DNA from: CAYYFX01 sp964571855 | GTDB lineage: Bacteria > ARS69 | Length of the DNA: 64,000 bases | Direction: 5' to 3' | NCBI GenBank assembly: GCA_964571855.1 | Contig: CAZNDO010000002.1 | Span: 496,001 to 560,000 of the forward strand | In this document: positions 29,100-37,833 of the stretch, piece after piece | How positions within the stretch are numbered: the first letter of the stretch is position 1 | Layout: each line of letters starts with the position of its first letter | The notes under the pieces: model-generated | What the model was told of the DNA's origin: nothing | Database searches by the model: none | Seen by the model: the letters and a program-made list of their open reading frames with translations, nothing else | Translations under genes and position numbers: made by a program

Positions 29100-31292
29100 C
29101 TACCGGGCGGCCGAGACCTTCCCGGCGACGACCGCGCCGCCCGCCTCCACGCGGTAGAAGTAGACGCCCGCGTGCGGCGCCGCCCAGCGCACGAGGTGCT
29201 CCCCGGCCGGCCGCGGGCTCGCCGCGAGGACGCGTTCCACCCGCCGCCCGGACACGTCGTACACGTCGAGCGTGACGGACGCCGGCGCTCCCAGGGCGAA
29301 GCGCACGGTCACGGTGTCCCGGAACGGGTTCGGGGACGCGCCGCGCAGCGCCAGCGGCGCTCCCGCGGACGTCGCCGCCACCGCCGGCGCATCCGTGGGC
29401 CCCGCCAGCACCTCCGCCATCACCCAGGCCTTCGTCGCGGGCGAGATGAACACGTGCTCCTCGTTCGCCGCCGCCCACATCACCGCATCGAACGGCGTGA
29501 GCGACGCCACCTCCGGCGTGCCGTCCACGTCGAAGAAGAGGTCCGCCGTGGGCAGCGCCAGCGCGCTGACCGTGGGGATGAAGCAGTGCCGGTCGTGCAA
29601 CGCCACGATGTCGCCGTAGGGCGCGGCGGTCGTGTCCATCTGGAACATCGAGTCGCGGTTCCCGCCCGGCGCGTTGTCCCAGGGTGCCGTGCCGGAGACG
29701 ACCACGGAGAGCTCGTCCGCCGGCAGGAGGATGAAGTCGATCACGCCGTGGAAGACCTGCGCGGTGGTCGCGTCGGGGACCGCCCACACGTTGCCCACGA
29801 TGTCCACGAGCCAGCTCCCGTACTCGTACTCCACGATCTGCGCCGCGGGCGCGAATCCCTGTCCCGCGCCGGCCCCGGTCCCGTTCGCCGCCGCGACCCG
29901 GCGCGGCCCGGCCGGCCAGTCCCCGAGCGCCGCGAAGTCCGCGAGCAACGCCGGCCGCAACGGATCCGCCGCCGGAGTGACGGTCGGCGGCGACGTGTGG
30001 TGCAGCGCGAGCATCTGCCGCGCCGCCGGCGTGTCCAGCCGGGACAGCAGGTACGCCGCATCCGTGGACTGCTCCGAGAAGAAGTCCAGCCAGTACTGCA
30101 GCCCGAGCGGGATGCTCGCGCCGCCGTGCGGCGTGTCGAACGAGAGGTAGGTGCGCACGCGCGCGTCGATCGCCTGCGCCTCCAGCCACAGGAGCGCGTA
30201 GCGCGCGCACAGCCCGCCCATGCTGGCGCCGACGAGGAACGTCGTCCGCTCCGGATCCGTCGCGGCCGCCACGTCCTGCAGGAGCTGCGCCACGACCATC
30301 GCGTTGCGCTGCACCGGCTCGGTGGCGGAGTCGAAGTCCAGCACGACGGCGTCGAATCCCGCCGAGCGCAGGTCCTCCAGCAGGTTCTCCTGGTTCAGCA
30401 GTTCGTACAGGCGATCCCACCCCATCGAGTCGTCGAGGTCGAAGCCCTCCACCACCACCACGGGGTTCTCCAGCGCCGCGTGTCCCGGCGCGAGCGCCAC
30501 GTAGGCCGAGCCGGTGGCGGTCAGCCCGCCCCACGGCGCCGCGCCCGTGACCTGCAGCGTATCGTCCGGCGCGGGCGTGGCCATGCGGACCACGTCGAAC
30601 CCGAAGGACGCGCCGCGCGCGGAGCCGTCGGGCCACTCCGCCCGCAACCGCAGCGTGCGCTTTCCGGGCGAACCCCATGCGGGGCGGAACGGCTCGTCGA
30701 ACCGGATCGGGCGGTACCCCGCGCCGTCGGCGGCGTCCACGGCGATCGCCGAGGGCTCGCCCCGGCCATGCGCCATCCACAGCGCGCGCGGCAGCACGAA
30801 CTCCACGGTCGCGCCGCGGCGCGTCTCCGCCGCCAGGGCGGTCGCCGCGAAGACGTCCACGGTCTCGAGGTCCGCGGCGTCGAGCGCGACGCGGCCATCG
30901 CGCGCGCGGATCCGCCCCGCCCCCTCCGCGCGAACGCGCTGCACGCGCGCGTCCACCACCGCGATCGGCACCGCGCCCCCGCGCCCGGCCGCGCGCCCCA
31001 GCTCCCGCAGGACGTCCGCATCCGGACCGATCGGCCCGGCGAGGCGCGCCCGCCCCAGCTCGTGCACGAGCTGGCGCAACGCGGCCGGGTCCGCCGACGG
31101 CGCTTCCGGCGTACCGTCGAACCGCGCGGCGTCCCCGAGCGGGATCGCCCGGTCCAGCAGGTAGCCCGTGGAGACCGCCGGACCGACGTCCGCGAGCATC
31201 CGCTCCACGCGATCCTGCAGGACGCCCGCGGGCGCGGTGGCCGCAACGGCCAGTCCCGCGGCCACGAGGACGCAGATCCGTTCCCCGTGCAT
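29100..31292 (-). CDS. Exported lipase/esterase-type alpha/beta hydrolase with FlgD-type C-terminal domain
   Basis: A 730-residue secreted protein. The ATG at 31292 is chosen because GGAGGGAGCC lies directly upstream and a signal peptide follows (ICVLVAAGLAVAATAPAG). The catalytic region lies near residues 300-500: PVVVVEGFDLDDSMGWD, the nucleophile elbow GASMGG with Ser, and LSFDTPHGGASIPLG, all as in lipase/palmitoyl-thioesterase-like hydrolases. The C-terminal 80 residues (ASPNPFRDTVTVRFAL to GVYFYRVEAGG) are the FlgD-like Ig domain used as a sorting domain in FCB bacteria. Two other exported enzymes or binding proteins in the window carry the same domain. Substrate unknown. Confidence 0.85.
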   Translation of the reverse strand: MHGERICVLVAAGLAVAATAPAGVLQDRVERMLADVGPAVSTGYLLDRAIPLGDAARFDGTPEAPSADPAALRQLVHELGRARLAGPIGPDADVLRELGRAAGRGGAVPIAVVDARVQRVRAEGAGRIRARDGRVALDAADLETVDVFAATALAAETRRGATVEFVLPRALWMAHGRGEPSAIAVDAADGAGYRPIRFDEPFRPAWGSPGKRTLRLRAEWPDGSARGASFGFDVVRMATPAPDDTLQVTGAAPWGGLTATGSAYVALAPGHAALENPVVVVEGFDLDDSMGWDRLYELLNQENLLEDLRSAGFDAVVLDFDSATEPVQRNAMVVAQLLQDVAAATDPERTTFLVGASMGGLCARYALLWLEAQAIDARVRTYLSFDTPHGGASIPLGLQYWLDFFSEQSTDAAYLLSRLDTPAARQMLALHHTSPPTVTPAADPLRPALLADFAALGDWPAGPRRVAAANGTGAGAGQGFAPAAQIVEYEYGSWLVDIVGNVWAVPDATTAQVFHGVIDFILLPADELSVVVSGTAPWDNAPGGNRDSMFQMDTTAAPYGDIVALHDRHCFIPTVSALALPTADLFFDVDGTPEVASLTPFDAVMWAAANEEHVFISPATKAWVMAEVLAGPTDAPAVAATSAGAPLALRGASPNPFRDTVTVRFALGAPASVTLDVYDVSGRRVERVLAASPRPAGEHLVRWAAPHAGVYFYRVEAGGAVVAGKVSAAR

Positions 31293-31503
31293 GGCTCCCT
31301 CCTCATCCCGGCTCATCCGCCGAAGCTCCCGCGCCCCCGAGGCTAGCAGACCCCCTCCGACGGTTCCACGTGGCGGACTGCCATCACCCGGGGCCAGCCG
31401 TCCCGTCTTCCGGGGATTCCGATTCCCGGGTTTCCCGGTATCCTGGGCCGATCCCCCCAACGCCCGGTCGCCGGGCGGGGCGCTTCGCGCCAGGAGAAGA
31501 CGC

Positions 31504-33462
31504 ATGGCCGAACCGACCAAGGGACCCGACGCCGCGGCGCACGGTCCCCACGACCCCTACGCCGACTACGAGCTCCCGGTCGAACCCTTCCGGGGCACCC
31601 CGGAGGAAGTGGAGCGCGCGTGGTACCACCGCTGCTACGTGGGACGGGGGGACACCATCCCGCAGCTCACCCTGCGCGCGGTCGTCATGGGGTCGCTGCT
31701 GGGCGGCGTGCTCTCGCTCACGAACCTGTACATCGGGTTGAAGGCCGGCTGGGGATTCGGCGTGGCCATCACGGCCTGCATCCTCTCCTACGCCATCTGG
31801 ACCGGGCTGTACCGGATCCGCGTGGCGCGCACGAGGATGACGATCCTGGAGAACAACTGCATGCAGTCCACCGCGTCCGCCGCCGGGTACTCCACCGGCG
31901 GGACGCTCGTGTCCGCCTTCGCGGCGTACATCATGCTGAACAACCAGACGCTGCCGCTGCCGCTCATGTTCGGGTGGGTCTTCTTCCTCGCCGTGCTCGG
32001 CGTGACCATGGCCGTGCCCATGAAGCGGCAGATGATCAACATCGAGCAGCTCCGCTTCCCGTCGGGGATCGCGGCGGCGGAGACGCTCCGCGCGCTGCAC
32101 GCCACCGGGGACAAGGGCGCCCGGGCCGCCCGCGCGCTCGGCATCTTCGGCGGCCTCACCGCGTTCAGCCAGTTCTGGAGCGACGGCCTGCGCCTGATCA
32201 GCGCGAACCTCGAGAAGTTCCAGATCTCCACGTGGGTCGGGCGGTTCAACGAGGCCGTGTTCGGCCCCGTCTGGATGGGCCGCACCGTGATGTTCCTGTG
32301 GGACCCCATCTTCATCGCCGCCGGCATGATCGTGGGCATGCGCGTGTCCGGCAGCATCATGCTCGGCGCCATCACGTGCTGGGTGATCTTCGTGCCCATC
32401 CTGCAGTCCCGCATCCCCGAGGTGGCCGCGCTGTCCGGCTACCGGGACCTCGTGCAGTGGACGCTGTGGGGTGGCGTGGCCTGCATGGTGACCTCCAGCA
32501 TCCTCGCCGTGCTGCTGCAGTGGCGCAGCGCCGTGCGCGCGTTCCAGGGGCTCGGCTCCATGTTCAGCCGCGCGCAGGCCGCCCCGTCCAGCGAGCAGGA
32601 CGCCATCGAGACGCCGGTGTCCTGGTTCTTCGCCGGGCAGCTCATCTCCCTCGTCGCGCTGGCGTGGCTGGCGCACGCCACGTTCCAGATGCCCTACTGG
32701 CAGAGCGCGGTGGCGGTGGTCATGTCGTTCGCGCTCGCGCTCGTGGCGTGCCGGGTCACCGGCGAGACCGACACCACGCCGGTCGGCGCCATGGGCAAGA
32801 TCATGCAGCTCACGTTCGGCGTGCTGAGCCCGGGCAACATGAACGTGAACCTCATGAGCGCGAACATCGCGGCGGGCGCCGCCACGTCGTCCGCGGACCT
32901 GCTCACCGACCTCAAGAGCGGCTACCTGCTCGGGGCGAACCCCCGCAAGCAGTTCCTCGCGCAGTTCTCCGGCATCTTCATCGGAACGATCGTGACCGTC
33001 CTGGCCTTCGGGGTCCTCGTCCCGAACGCCGGGGTGCTGGGGACGGACACGTTCCCCGCGCCCGCCGCGCAGGCGTGGAAGGGCGTGGCCGAGGCCATGG
33101 CGCTTGGGTTCGGCGCGCTGCACCCCGTGAAGAAGTGGTCCATCGTGGTCGGCGGGATCGTGGGCATCCTGCTGCCCCTTCTGACCACGTGGATGCCGAA
33201 GCAGTCGAAGTGGATCCCGTCCCCCGCCGGCGTGGGGCTGGCGTGGACGTTCCACTGGTTCTACAGCCTCCTCTTCCTGATCGGCACGCTGGTGGCCATG
33301 GTCTGGCAGAAGCGCCGGCCCGAGCAGTCGGAGGAGTTCCTGTTCCCCGTGGCGTCCGGGGTCATCGCCGGCGGCGCGCTGATGGGCGTGGTCCTCATCT
33401 TCTGGGAGAACGGCGGGGACATGCTGCGCCAGCTCCTGGCGGTGTTCGGCAACGGCGGCTAG
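31504..33462 (+). CDS. OPT-family oligopeptide transporter
   Basis: A 652-residue inner-membrane protein with roughly 14-16 hydrophobic segments. Family blocks include RAVVMGSLLGGVLSLTNLY and GLKAGWGFGVAITACILSY near residues 57-97, NNCMQSTASAAGYSTGG near 117-133 and FPSGIAAAETLRAL near 185-198. OPT proteins import peptides or metal chelates by proton symport. A substrate-binding protein is not expected and none is present. The promoter is probably in the 211-base gap that separates it from the divergent lipase; TATCCT near 31440 is a possible -10 box. A very strong hairpin follows the stop. Confidence 0.92.
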   Translation: MAEPTKGPDAAAHGPHDPYADYELPVEPFRGTPEEVERAWYHRCYVGRGDTIPQLTLRAVVMGSLLGGVLSLTNLYIGLKAGWGFGVAITACILSYAIWTGLYRIRVARTRMTILENNCMQSTASAAGYSTGGTLVSAFAAYIMLNNQTLPLPLMFGWVFFLAVLGVTMAVPMKRQMINIEQLRFPSGIAAAETLRALHATGDKGARAARALGIFGGLTAFSQFWSDGLRLISANLEKFQISTWVGRFNEAVFGPVWMGRTVMFLWDPIFIAAGMIVGMRVSGSIMLGAITCWVIFVPILQSRIPEVAALSGYRDLVQWTLWGGVACMVTSSILAVLLQWRSAVRAFQGLGSMFSRAQAAPSSEQDAIETPVSWFFAGQLISLVALAWLAHATFQMPYWQSAVAVVMSFALALVACRVTGETDTTPVGAMGKIMQLTFGVLSPGNMNVNLMSANIAAGAATSSADLLTDLKSGYLLGANPRKQFLAQFSGIFIGTIVTVLAFGVLVPNAGVLGTDTFPAPAAQAWKGVAEAMALGFGALHPVKKWSIVVGGIVGILLPLLTTWMPKQSKWIPSPAGVGLAWTFHWFYSLLFLIGTLVAMVWQKRRPEQSEEFLFPVASGVIAGGALMGVVLIFWENGGDMLRQLLAVFGNGG

Positions 33463-33467
33463 GTCCG

Positions 33468-33503
33468 GCGCCGGGGTGGCCGGCCGCCCGGCCACCCCGG
33501 CGC
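33468..33503 (+). terminator. 16-bp perfect hairpin after the OPT transporter gene
   Basis: The arms 33468-33483 and 33488-33503 are perfectly complementary (16 bp, nearly all G-C) with a 4-base loop CCGC, starting 5 bases after the stop codon. There is only a weak downstream pyrimidine tract. The remaining 237 bases up to the next gene show nothing else recognisable. Confidence 0.75.
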
Positions 33504-33740
33504 GCCCTTCCTCCCCCCTTCCACCGGGTCCTCCCGGCGCGGCCTCCGCCGTGGTAAGCTCCTCCCTGCGCGGCTCCCGGTCCCGGGGGCCGCGAACCCG
33601 TAGGGCCGACCTCACGAACCGATCGCGGGATCCGCGGGGATCCCGGAGCATCCGGATGCGCATCGTGCCGGCCACCCCTTCCGCGTCCCGGGCCCATCGC
33701 GCCCCGGCCGCGCCGTCGCCGCGGTAGGCGCCCGCCCTCC

Positions 33741-36700
33741 ATGAATCTTCGCAGCGCGTGGCTTCCGGCCGTCGTGGGCGTGGGCCTCTGCGTGGCCCCG
33801 GCCCCCTCGAGCGTGCGGGCGGGGACGCCGTCCGGCGCTTCGCCCGCGGCGCACGCGGCGGCGCGGCCGGGTCGCATCGTCGTCCGCTTCGCGCCCGGGG
33901 CCCTCGCGCCCGTCGCGCGCGGGGAGCGGGATGCGGACGGCGTCCTGCGAACCGGCATCGCCGGGCTCGATCGGCGCAGCGCCCGGTGGAAGGTCGCGGG
34001 TTCGCGCGCCCTGTTCGACGCCCCCGCCGACCCGTCCCTCGCGCGCGCGCTGGACCTCGGCGCGTTCCGCGTGCTCGCGATCGACAGCGCGGCGGATCCC
34101 GTGGCCGCCGCGGCGGACTTCGCCGGGGACCCGCGCGTCCTCTCCGCGGAGCCGGACTGGATCGCGCAGCCGGATGCCGCGCCGGACGATCCGCGCTACC
34201 CGGACAACTGGGGCCACCACAACACCGGGCAGCTCCCGAGCTGGAACACGGCGGCCGGCACGTTCTCCGGGCCGCCGGTCGGCGTGCCGGGCTTCGACTG
34301 CGGCGCGGAGGCGGCGTGGGATTCCCCCGCCGGCTGGGGCGCGGCTTCCACCGTGATCGCGCTGATCGATGCGGACGGCGTGGACCTGCAGCACGCGGAC
34401 CTCCGCCTCGTGGCGGGGTGGGATTTCACCGGGAACGACCCGAACCCCGACGATCCGTGCACGTCGCCGGGCATCGGCTGCGGTCACGGCACCAAGTGCG
34501 CAGGGATCATGGCCGCCGTGGCGGACGACGGCTTCGGGACCGCCGGCGTCGCGGGCGGCTGCAGCGTGATGCCGTTCCGGGCCGCCGGCACGAGCGAGGT
34601 GGCCGCGGCGCTCGTGGCCGCGGCCGACAGCGGCGCCGCGGTCGCGAACCTCAGCTTCACGTGGTACGGCGTCACCTCGAACGCGGCCGTGGCCGCGGCC
34701 GCCGCGTACGCCGCGGCGCACGACGTGCTGATCTTCTCGTCCAGCGGCAATCGCAACGACAACTCCGTGATGTGGATGCCGCAGGTCCTCCCGGAGATCT
34801 ACGCGGTGGGCTCGGCGTCCCCCTGCGGCACGCGCAAGCGCAGCAGCTCCATCCCCTCGGAACTGCGCCCGGACGTGCAGCCGGATCCCGCCGGCGCCTC
34901 GTGCGACAACGAGCGCAACTGGGGCTCGAGCTGGGGCGGACCCGTCCAGGACGCGCCGGATGCACTCGACCTCCTCGCCCCCGTGATCCTCCCCGCGCCC
35001 GAGGTCGGCGGCGGATTCGAGCCGTTCTTCTCGGGCACGTCCGCGTCGTGCGCGTACGCGTCCGGCGTGGCGGCCCTCCTGCGCTCCGTCCATCCGGAGT
35101 GGACTGCCGTGCAGACGCGCGATCGCCTCTTCGCGACGGCGCGCGACATCGCGGACGCGGAGTCCGCGCCGGGCTGGGACGTGCGGACCGGCTACGGCCT
35201 CGTGCACGCGGGCGATGCGGTCGGGACGCCGGTGTTCCCCGCGAACCTCGCGCCAAGCGCGCCCGCGGGGTGGGCGGGCGCCCTGGTCCCGCGCGACGTG
35301 CCGGACGCCACGCCGTCTTCCGCGCCGGCCCCCGCGCGCCTCGCCGGCGACGCCGGCACGTGGATCAACGCCGCGTGGATCAACGAGGGCGCAGGCGGCG
35401 CGGCGCCGTGCACGACCGTCGTGCGTCTGGACGGCGCGCCGTTGCTCGCGCTCGCGGCCGGCGCGCTGCCCGCCGCGTCGGAGCACGTGGAGATCAACGC
35501 GCCGTGCACGGTCCCCGGCGGCCGGCACACGCTGGAGTTGGTCCTGGATGCCGGCGGGGCCATCGAGGAGTCGGACGAGACCGACAACGCGATCGCGGTC
35601 TCGCGCGTCTTCGAGCCGGCGCCGCTGCCGGCGGACGTGCCCGTGGAGCGCGCCCCGCCTCCGGATCCCTGGGGCGGGGCGAGCTCGCCGGGCGGCGGCC
35701 CCTGGCCCAATCGGGACGGCGTGCGGCTGGCGACCTCCCCCGCCGCGGCCGTGTTCGCGGTGGCCCTGCACCCCGCGGATCCGGCGGAGAGCTACGAGCT
35801 GGCCGTGTTCCCCGCCTCCGCCGGCCCGGACGACGGCTTCGCCGACGGCACGGCGCTCGCGGTCTCGCACCGCGGCGCCGGCGCGCTGGACTTCGCGCTC
35901 GTCTCCACGCGGGACGCGGATCCGGTGGTGGCGGACGCCGGGATCCTCGCGGGCGGCGCCGGTGCGGTGAGCCCGTCCCGGATCGAATGGCGCGAAGGGC
36001 CGGCTGCATCCCCGGGCGGTGTGTGGCCGCTCGCGTTCGCGGAGCACGCGATGCTCGCGGCCGGGGAGATCGAGATCGCGCCCGGGGACTCCGGCGCGTA
36101 CGCGTTCGAGCTCGCGATGGCGGATTCGGCCGGAGCGGTCACGCTGGCCCTCTTCGCCCCCGGCGCCGGATGGCGCACGCTGGCCGACACGCTGTGGACC
36201 GCCGCGACGGATGAGCCGGCCTTCGGCCCGTTCGCCGCGGTCCGCATCGCCGCCCTGGACGCGGGCTTCCACCCGTGGATCGTCTTCCGGGATCCCGCGA
36301 ACGGGACCGCCGCCGCCGCGGCCACGCTGCGCGTCCGCCCGGCGCCCGCGGATGTCACGCCCGCCACGCCTCCGGGCGGTCACGCGCCGCTCGTCCCCGC
36401 CATGAACGTGTTCGGCGACGAGTGCGACGCCTGGCCCGCGCCGATCGAGCTCCGTGCGGACGCGCCGACGCACTTCCGCTACTCGTGGCGCAATCTCGGC
36501 CCGCCCGCGTCCGCGGACCAGACGACCGCCGTGTCACTGGACGGGAAGGCCATCCTGTTCGCCGATCCCGGCCGCGAGCCCGACGGGACGTTCTGCCGCA
36601 TGGGCATGCTGGGACTGGTGCGCGGGGGCCGGCACACGCTCACGCTGGCGCTGGACGTGGACGACGCGAACGCGGGCATCTTCCGGGACGACGACCGCAC

Positions 36701-37784
36701 CGGCGAGCAGTGGGTGTGGCAGCCGCCGGTGCTCATGCCCGGCGTCACCGTGGTTGCGCCCATGCCGCCGCTTCCCGCCGCGGGACACGACGCGGTCACG
36801 GTACCGCCGCTCTTCGAGAACCTGGACGGCTTCCGCACGCCCGCCGTGGACACGACCGCCGCCGACGGCCGGCTGGCGCTCGCCGTCGTCGTCCCCGACC
36901 CGGAGGCGGACGTGGACCTGCTGCTCTTCACGCCGTCCACCGGGCCGAAGAGCGGCTTCGATGACCCGTCGCGCCTGGCATCCTCCGCCACTCCCGGCGC
37001 GGCGGTGGAGCTGGTGATCGCCGACGCCGTCGCCGGGCGCGGCGGCGTTCCGGGGCCGCGCGACGCCGGCGTGCGCGCGGCCGGCGGGGACACCGGGTAC
37101 GCCATCGAGGCCTCGACGTCCACGTTCGTCCTTCTCGGTCCCGGCTTCCCCGTCGCCGCGGACTCGCTGCCGGCGGGCCGCGCCGCGCGCGTGTGGGAGA
37201 CGGTGATGCCGGCCGGCGCCGCGCCGATCGTGCTGCGCCTCCGTGCGCTCGACGGGACGGCGGACCTGGACCTCGCCGTCGTGGCCCTGGACGGCGACGG
37301 CGCGTACGGTCGCGCGGACGCGCTGGTGGCGGACGCGGCCGGCGCGGGGGCGCACGAGGACCTCGTGCTGGCGCACGCGCCGGGCACGCCGCTCGCGATC
37401 GCCGTCTTCAAGCACGGGGCGGCGGATCTGCCGGTGGCCGCGACCTTCGAGCTGCTGCTCGCCGACTCCACCGCGACCGCCGTCGTGTCCGCGCCCGCCG
37501 CCCCGCCGCGCCCGGGCCTGCGCGGCATCGCGCCGAACCCGTTCGCCCCGCACACCACGGTCTCGTTCGAGCTCGCGGCTCGCGGCCCCGCGGAACTCGC
37601 CGTGTACGACACGCGCGGCCGGCGCGTGCGCCGCCTCGCGGAGGCCACGCTCGCCGCGGGCCGCCACGCGCTCCCCTGGGACGGAACCGACGACGCCGGA
37701 CGGCCGGTGGGCAGCGGCGTGTACTTCGTCCGGCTCCGTGCCGGCGGTCTCGACGAGGTGCGGAAGGTCACGCGTTTGAGGTAG
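33741..37784 (+). CDS. Large exported subtilisin-like (S8) serine protease with CARDB-like repeats and FlgD-type C-terminal domain
   Basis: A 1347-residue secreted protease with a signal peptide and a propeptide-like region (RIVVRFAPGALAPVARGE). The S8 triad can be seen: Asp in VIALIDADGVDLQHADL (near residue 210; the usual DTG reads DADG), His in GCGHGTKCAG (about 252), oxyanion Asn in IFSSSGN (about 335) and Ser in FFSGTSASCAYASG (about 435). Downstream are CARDB-like segments (TVVRLDGAPL and HTLELVLDAGGAIEESDETDN; TAVSLDGKAI and HTLTLALDVDDANAGI) and pre-peptidase-type beta domains. The end (IAPNPFAPHTTVSFEL to GVYFVRLRAGG) is the FlgD-like Ig sorting domain. It likely degrades external protein. 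Confidence 0.9.
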   Translation: MNLRSAWLPAVVGVGLCVAPAPSSVRAGTPSGASPAAHAAARPGRIVVRFAPGALAPVARGERDADGVLRTGIAGLDRRSARWKVAGSRALFDAPADPSLARALDLGAFRVLAIDSAADPVAAAADFAGDPRVLSAEPDWIAQPDAAPDDPRYPDNWGHHNTGQLPSWNTAAGTFSGPPVGVPGFDCGAEAAWDSPAGWGAASTVIALIDADGVDLQHADLRLVAGWDFTGNDPNPDDPCTSPGIGCGHGTKCAGIMAAVADDGFGTAGVAGGCSVMPFRAAGTSEVAAALVAAADSGAAVANLSFTWYGVTSNAAVAAAAAYAAAHDVLIFSSSGNRNDNSVMWMPQVLPEIYAVGSASPCGTRKRSSSIPSELRPDVQPDPAGASCDNERNWGSSWGGPVQDAPDALDLLAPVILPAPEVGGGFEPFFSGTSASCAYASGVAALLRSVHPEWTAVQTRDRLFATARDIADAESAPGWDVRTGYGLVHAGDAVGTPVFPANLAPSAPAGWAGALVPRDVPDATPSSAPAPARLAGDAGTWINAAWINEGAGGAAPCTTVVRLDGAPLLALAAGALPAASEHVEINAPCTVPGGRHTLELVLDAGGAIEESDETDNAIAVSRVFEPAPLPADVPVERAPPPDPWGGASSPGGGPWPNRDGVRLATSPAAAVFAVALHPADPAESYELAVFPASAGPDDGFADGTALAVSHRGAGALDFALVSTRDADPVVADAGILAGGAGAVSPSRIEWREGPAASPGGVWPLAFAEHAMLAAGEIEIAPGDSGAYAFELAMADSAGAVTLALFAPGAGWRTLADTLWTAATDEPAFGPFAAVRIAALDAGFHPWIVFRDPANGTAAAAATLRVRPAPADVTPATPPGGHAPLVPAMNVFGDECDAWPAPIELRADAPTHFRYSWRNLGPPASADQTTAVSLDGKAILFADPGREPDGTFCRMGMLGLVRGGRHTLTLALDVDDANAGIFRDDDRTGEQWVWQPPVLMPGVTVVAPMPPLPAAGHDAVTVPPLFENLDGFRTPAVDTTAADGRLALAVVVPDPEADVDLLLFTPSTGPKSGFDDPSRLASSATPGAAVELVIADAVAGRGGVPGPRDAGVRAAGGDTGYAIEASTSTFVLLGPGFPVAADSLPAGRAARVWETVMPAGAAPIVLRLRALDGTADLDLAVVALDGDGAYGRADALVADAAGAGAHEDLVLAHAPGTPLAIAVFKHGAADLPVAATFELLLADSTATAVVSAPAAPPRPGLRGIAPNPFAPHTTVSFELAARGPAELAVYDTRGRRVRRLAEATLAAGRHALPWDGTDDAGRPVGSGVYFVRLRAGGLDEVRKVTRLR

Positions 37785-37833
37785 CGCGACCCCGCCGGGA
37801 TCGCGGACCATGCGGGCCGGCGGGAGGTGACGG

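Noticed and set aside
24028..31346. Very long open frames on the plus strand opposite the malic enzyme, dikinase-like and lipase genes
   Set aside because: They are rich in Arg, Ala, Ser and Pro with no family motifs. They are a product of high GC opposite genuine genes with clear domains.
33463..33740. Small gene in the largest intergenic gap
   Set aside because: Short open frames there have no ribosome site and are Arg/Pro/Ser-rich; only the terminator hairpin can be supported.
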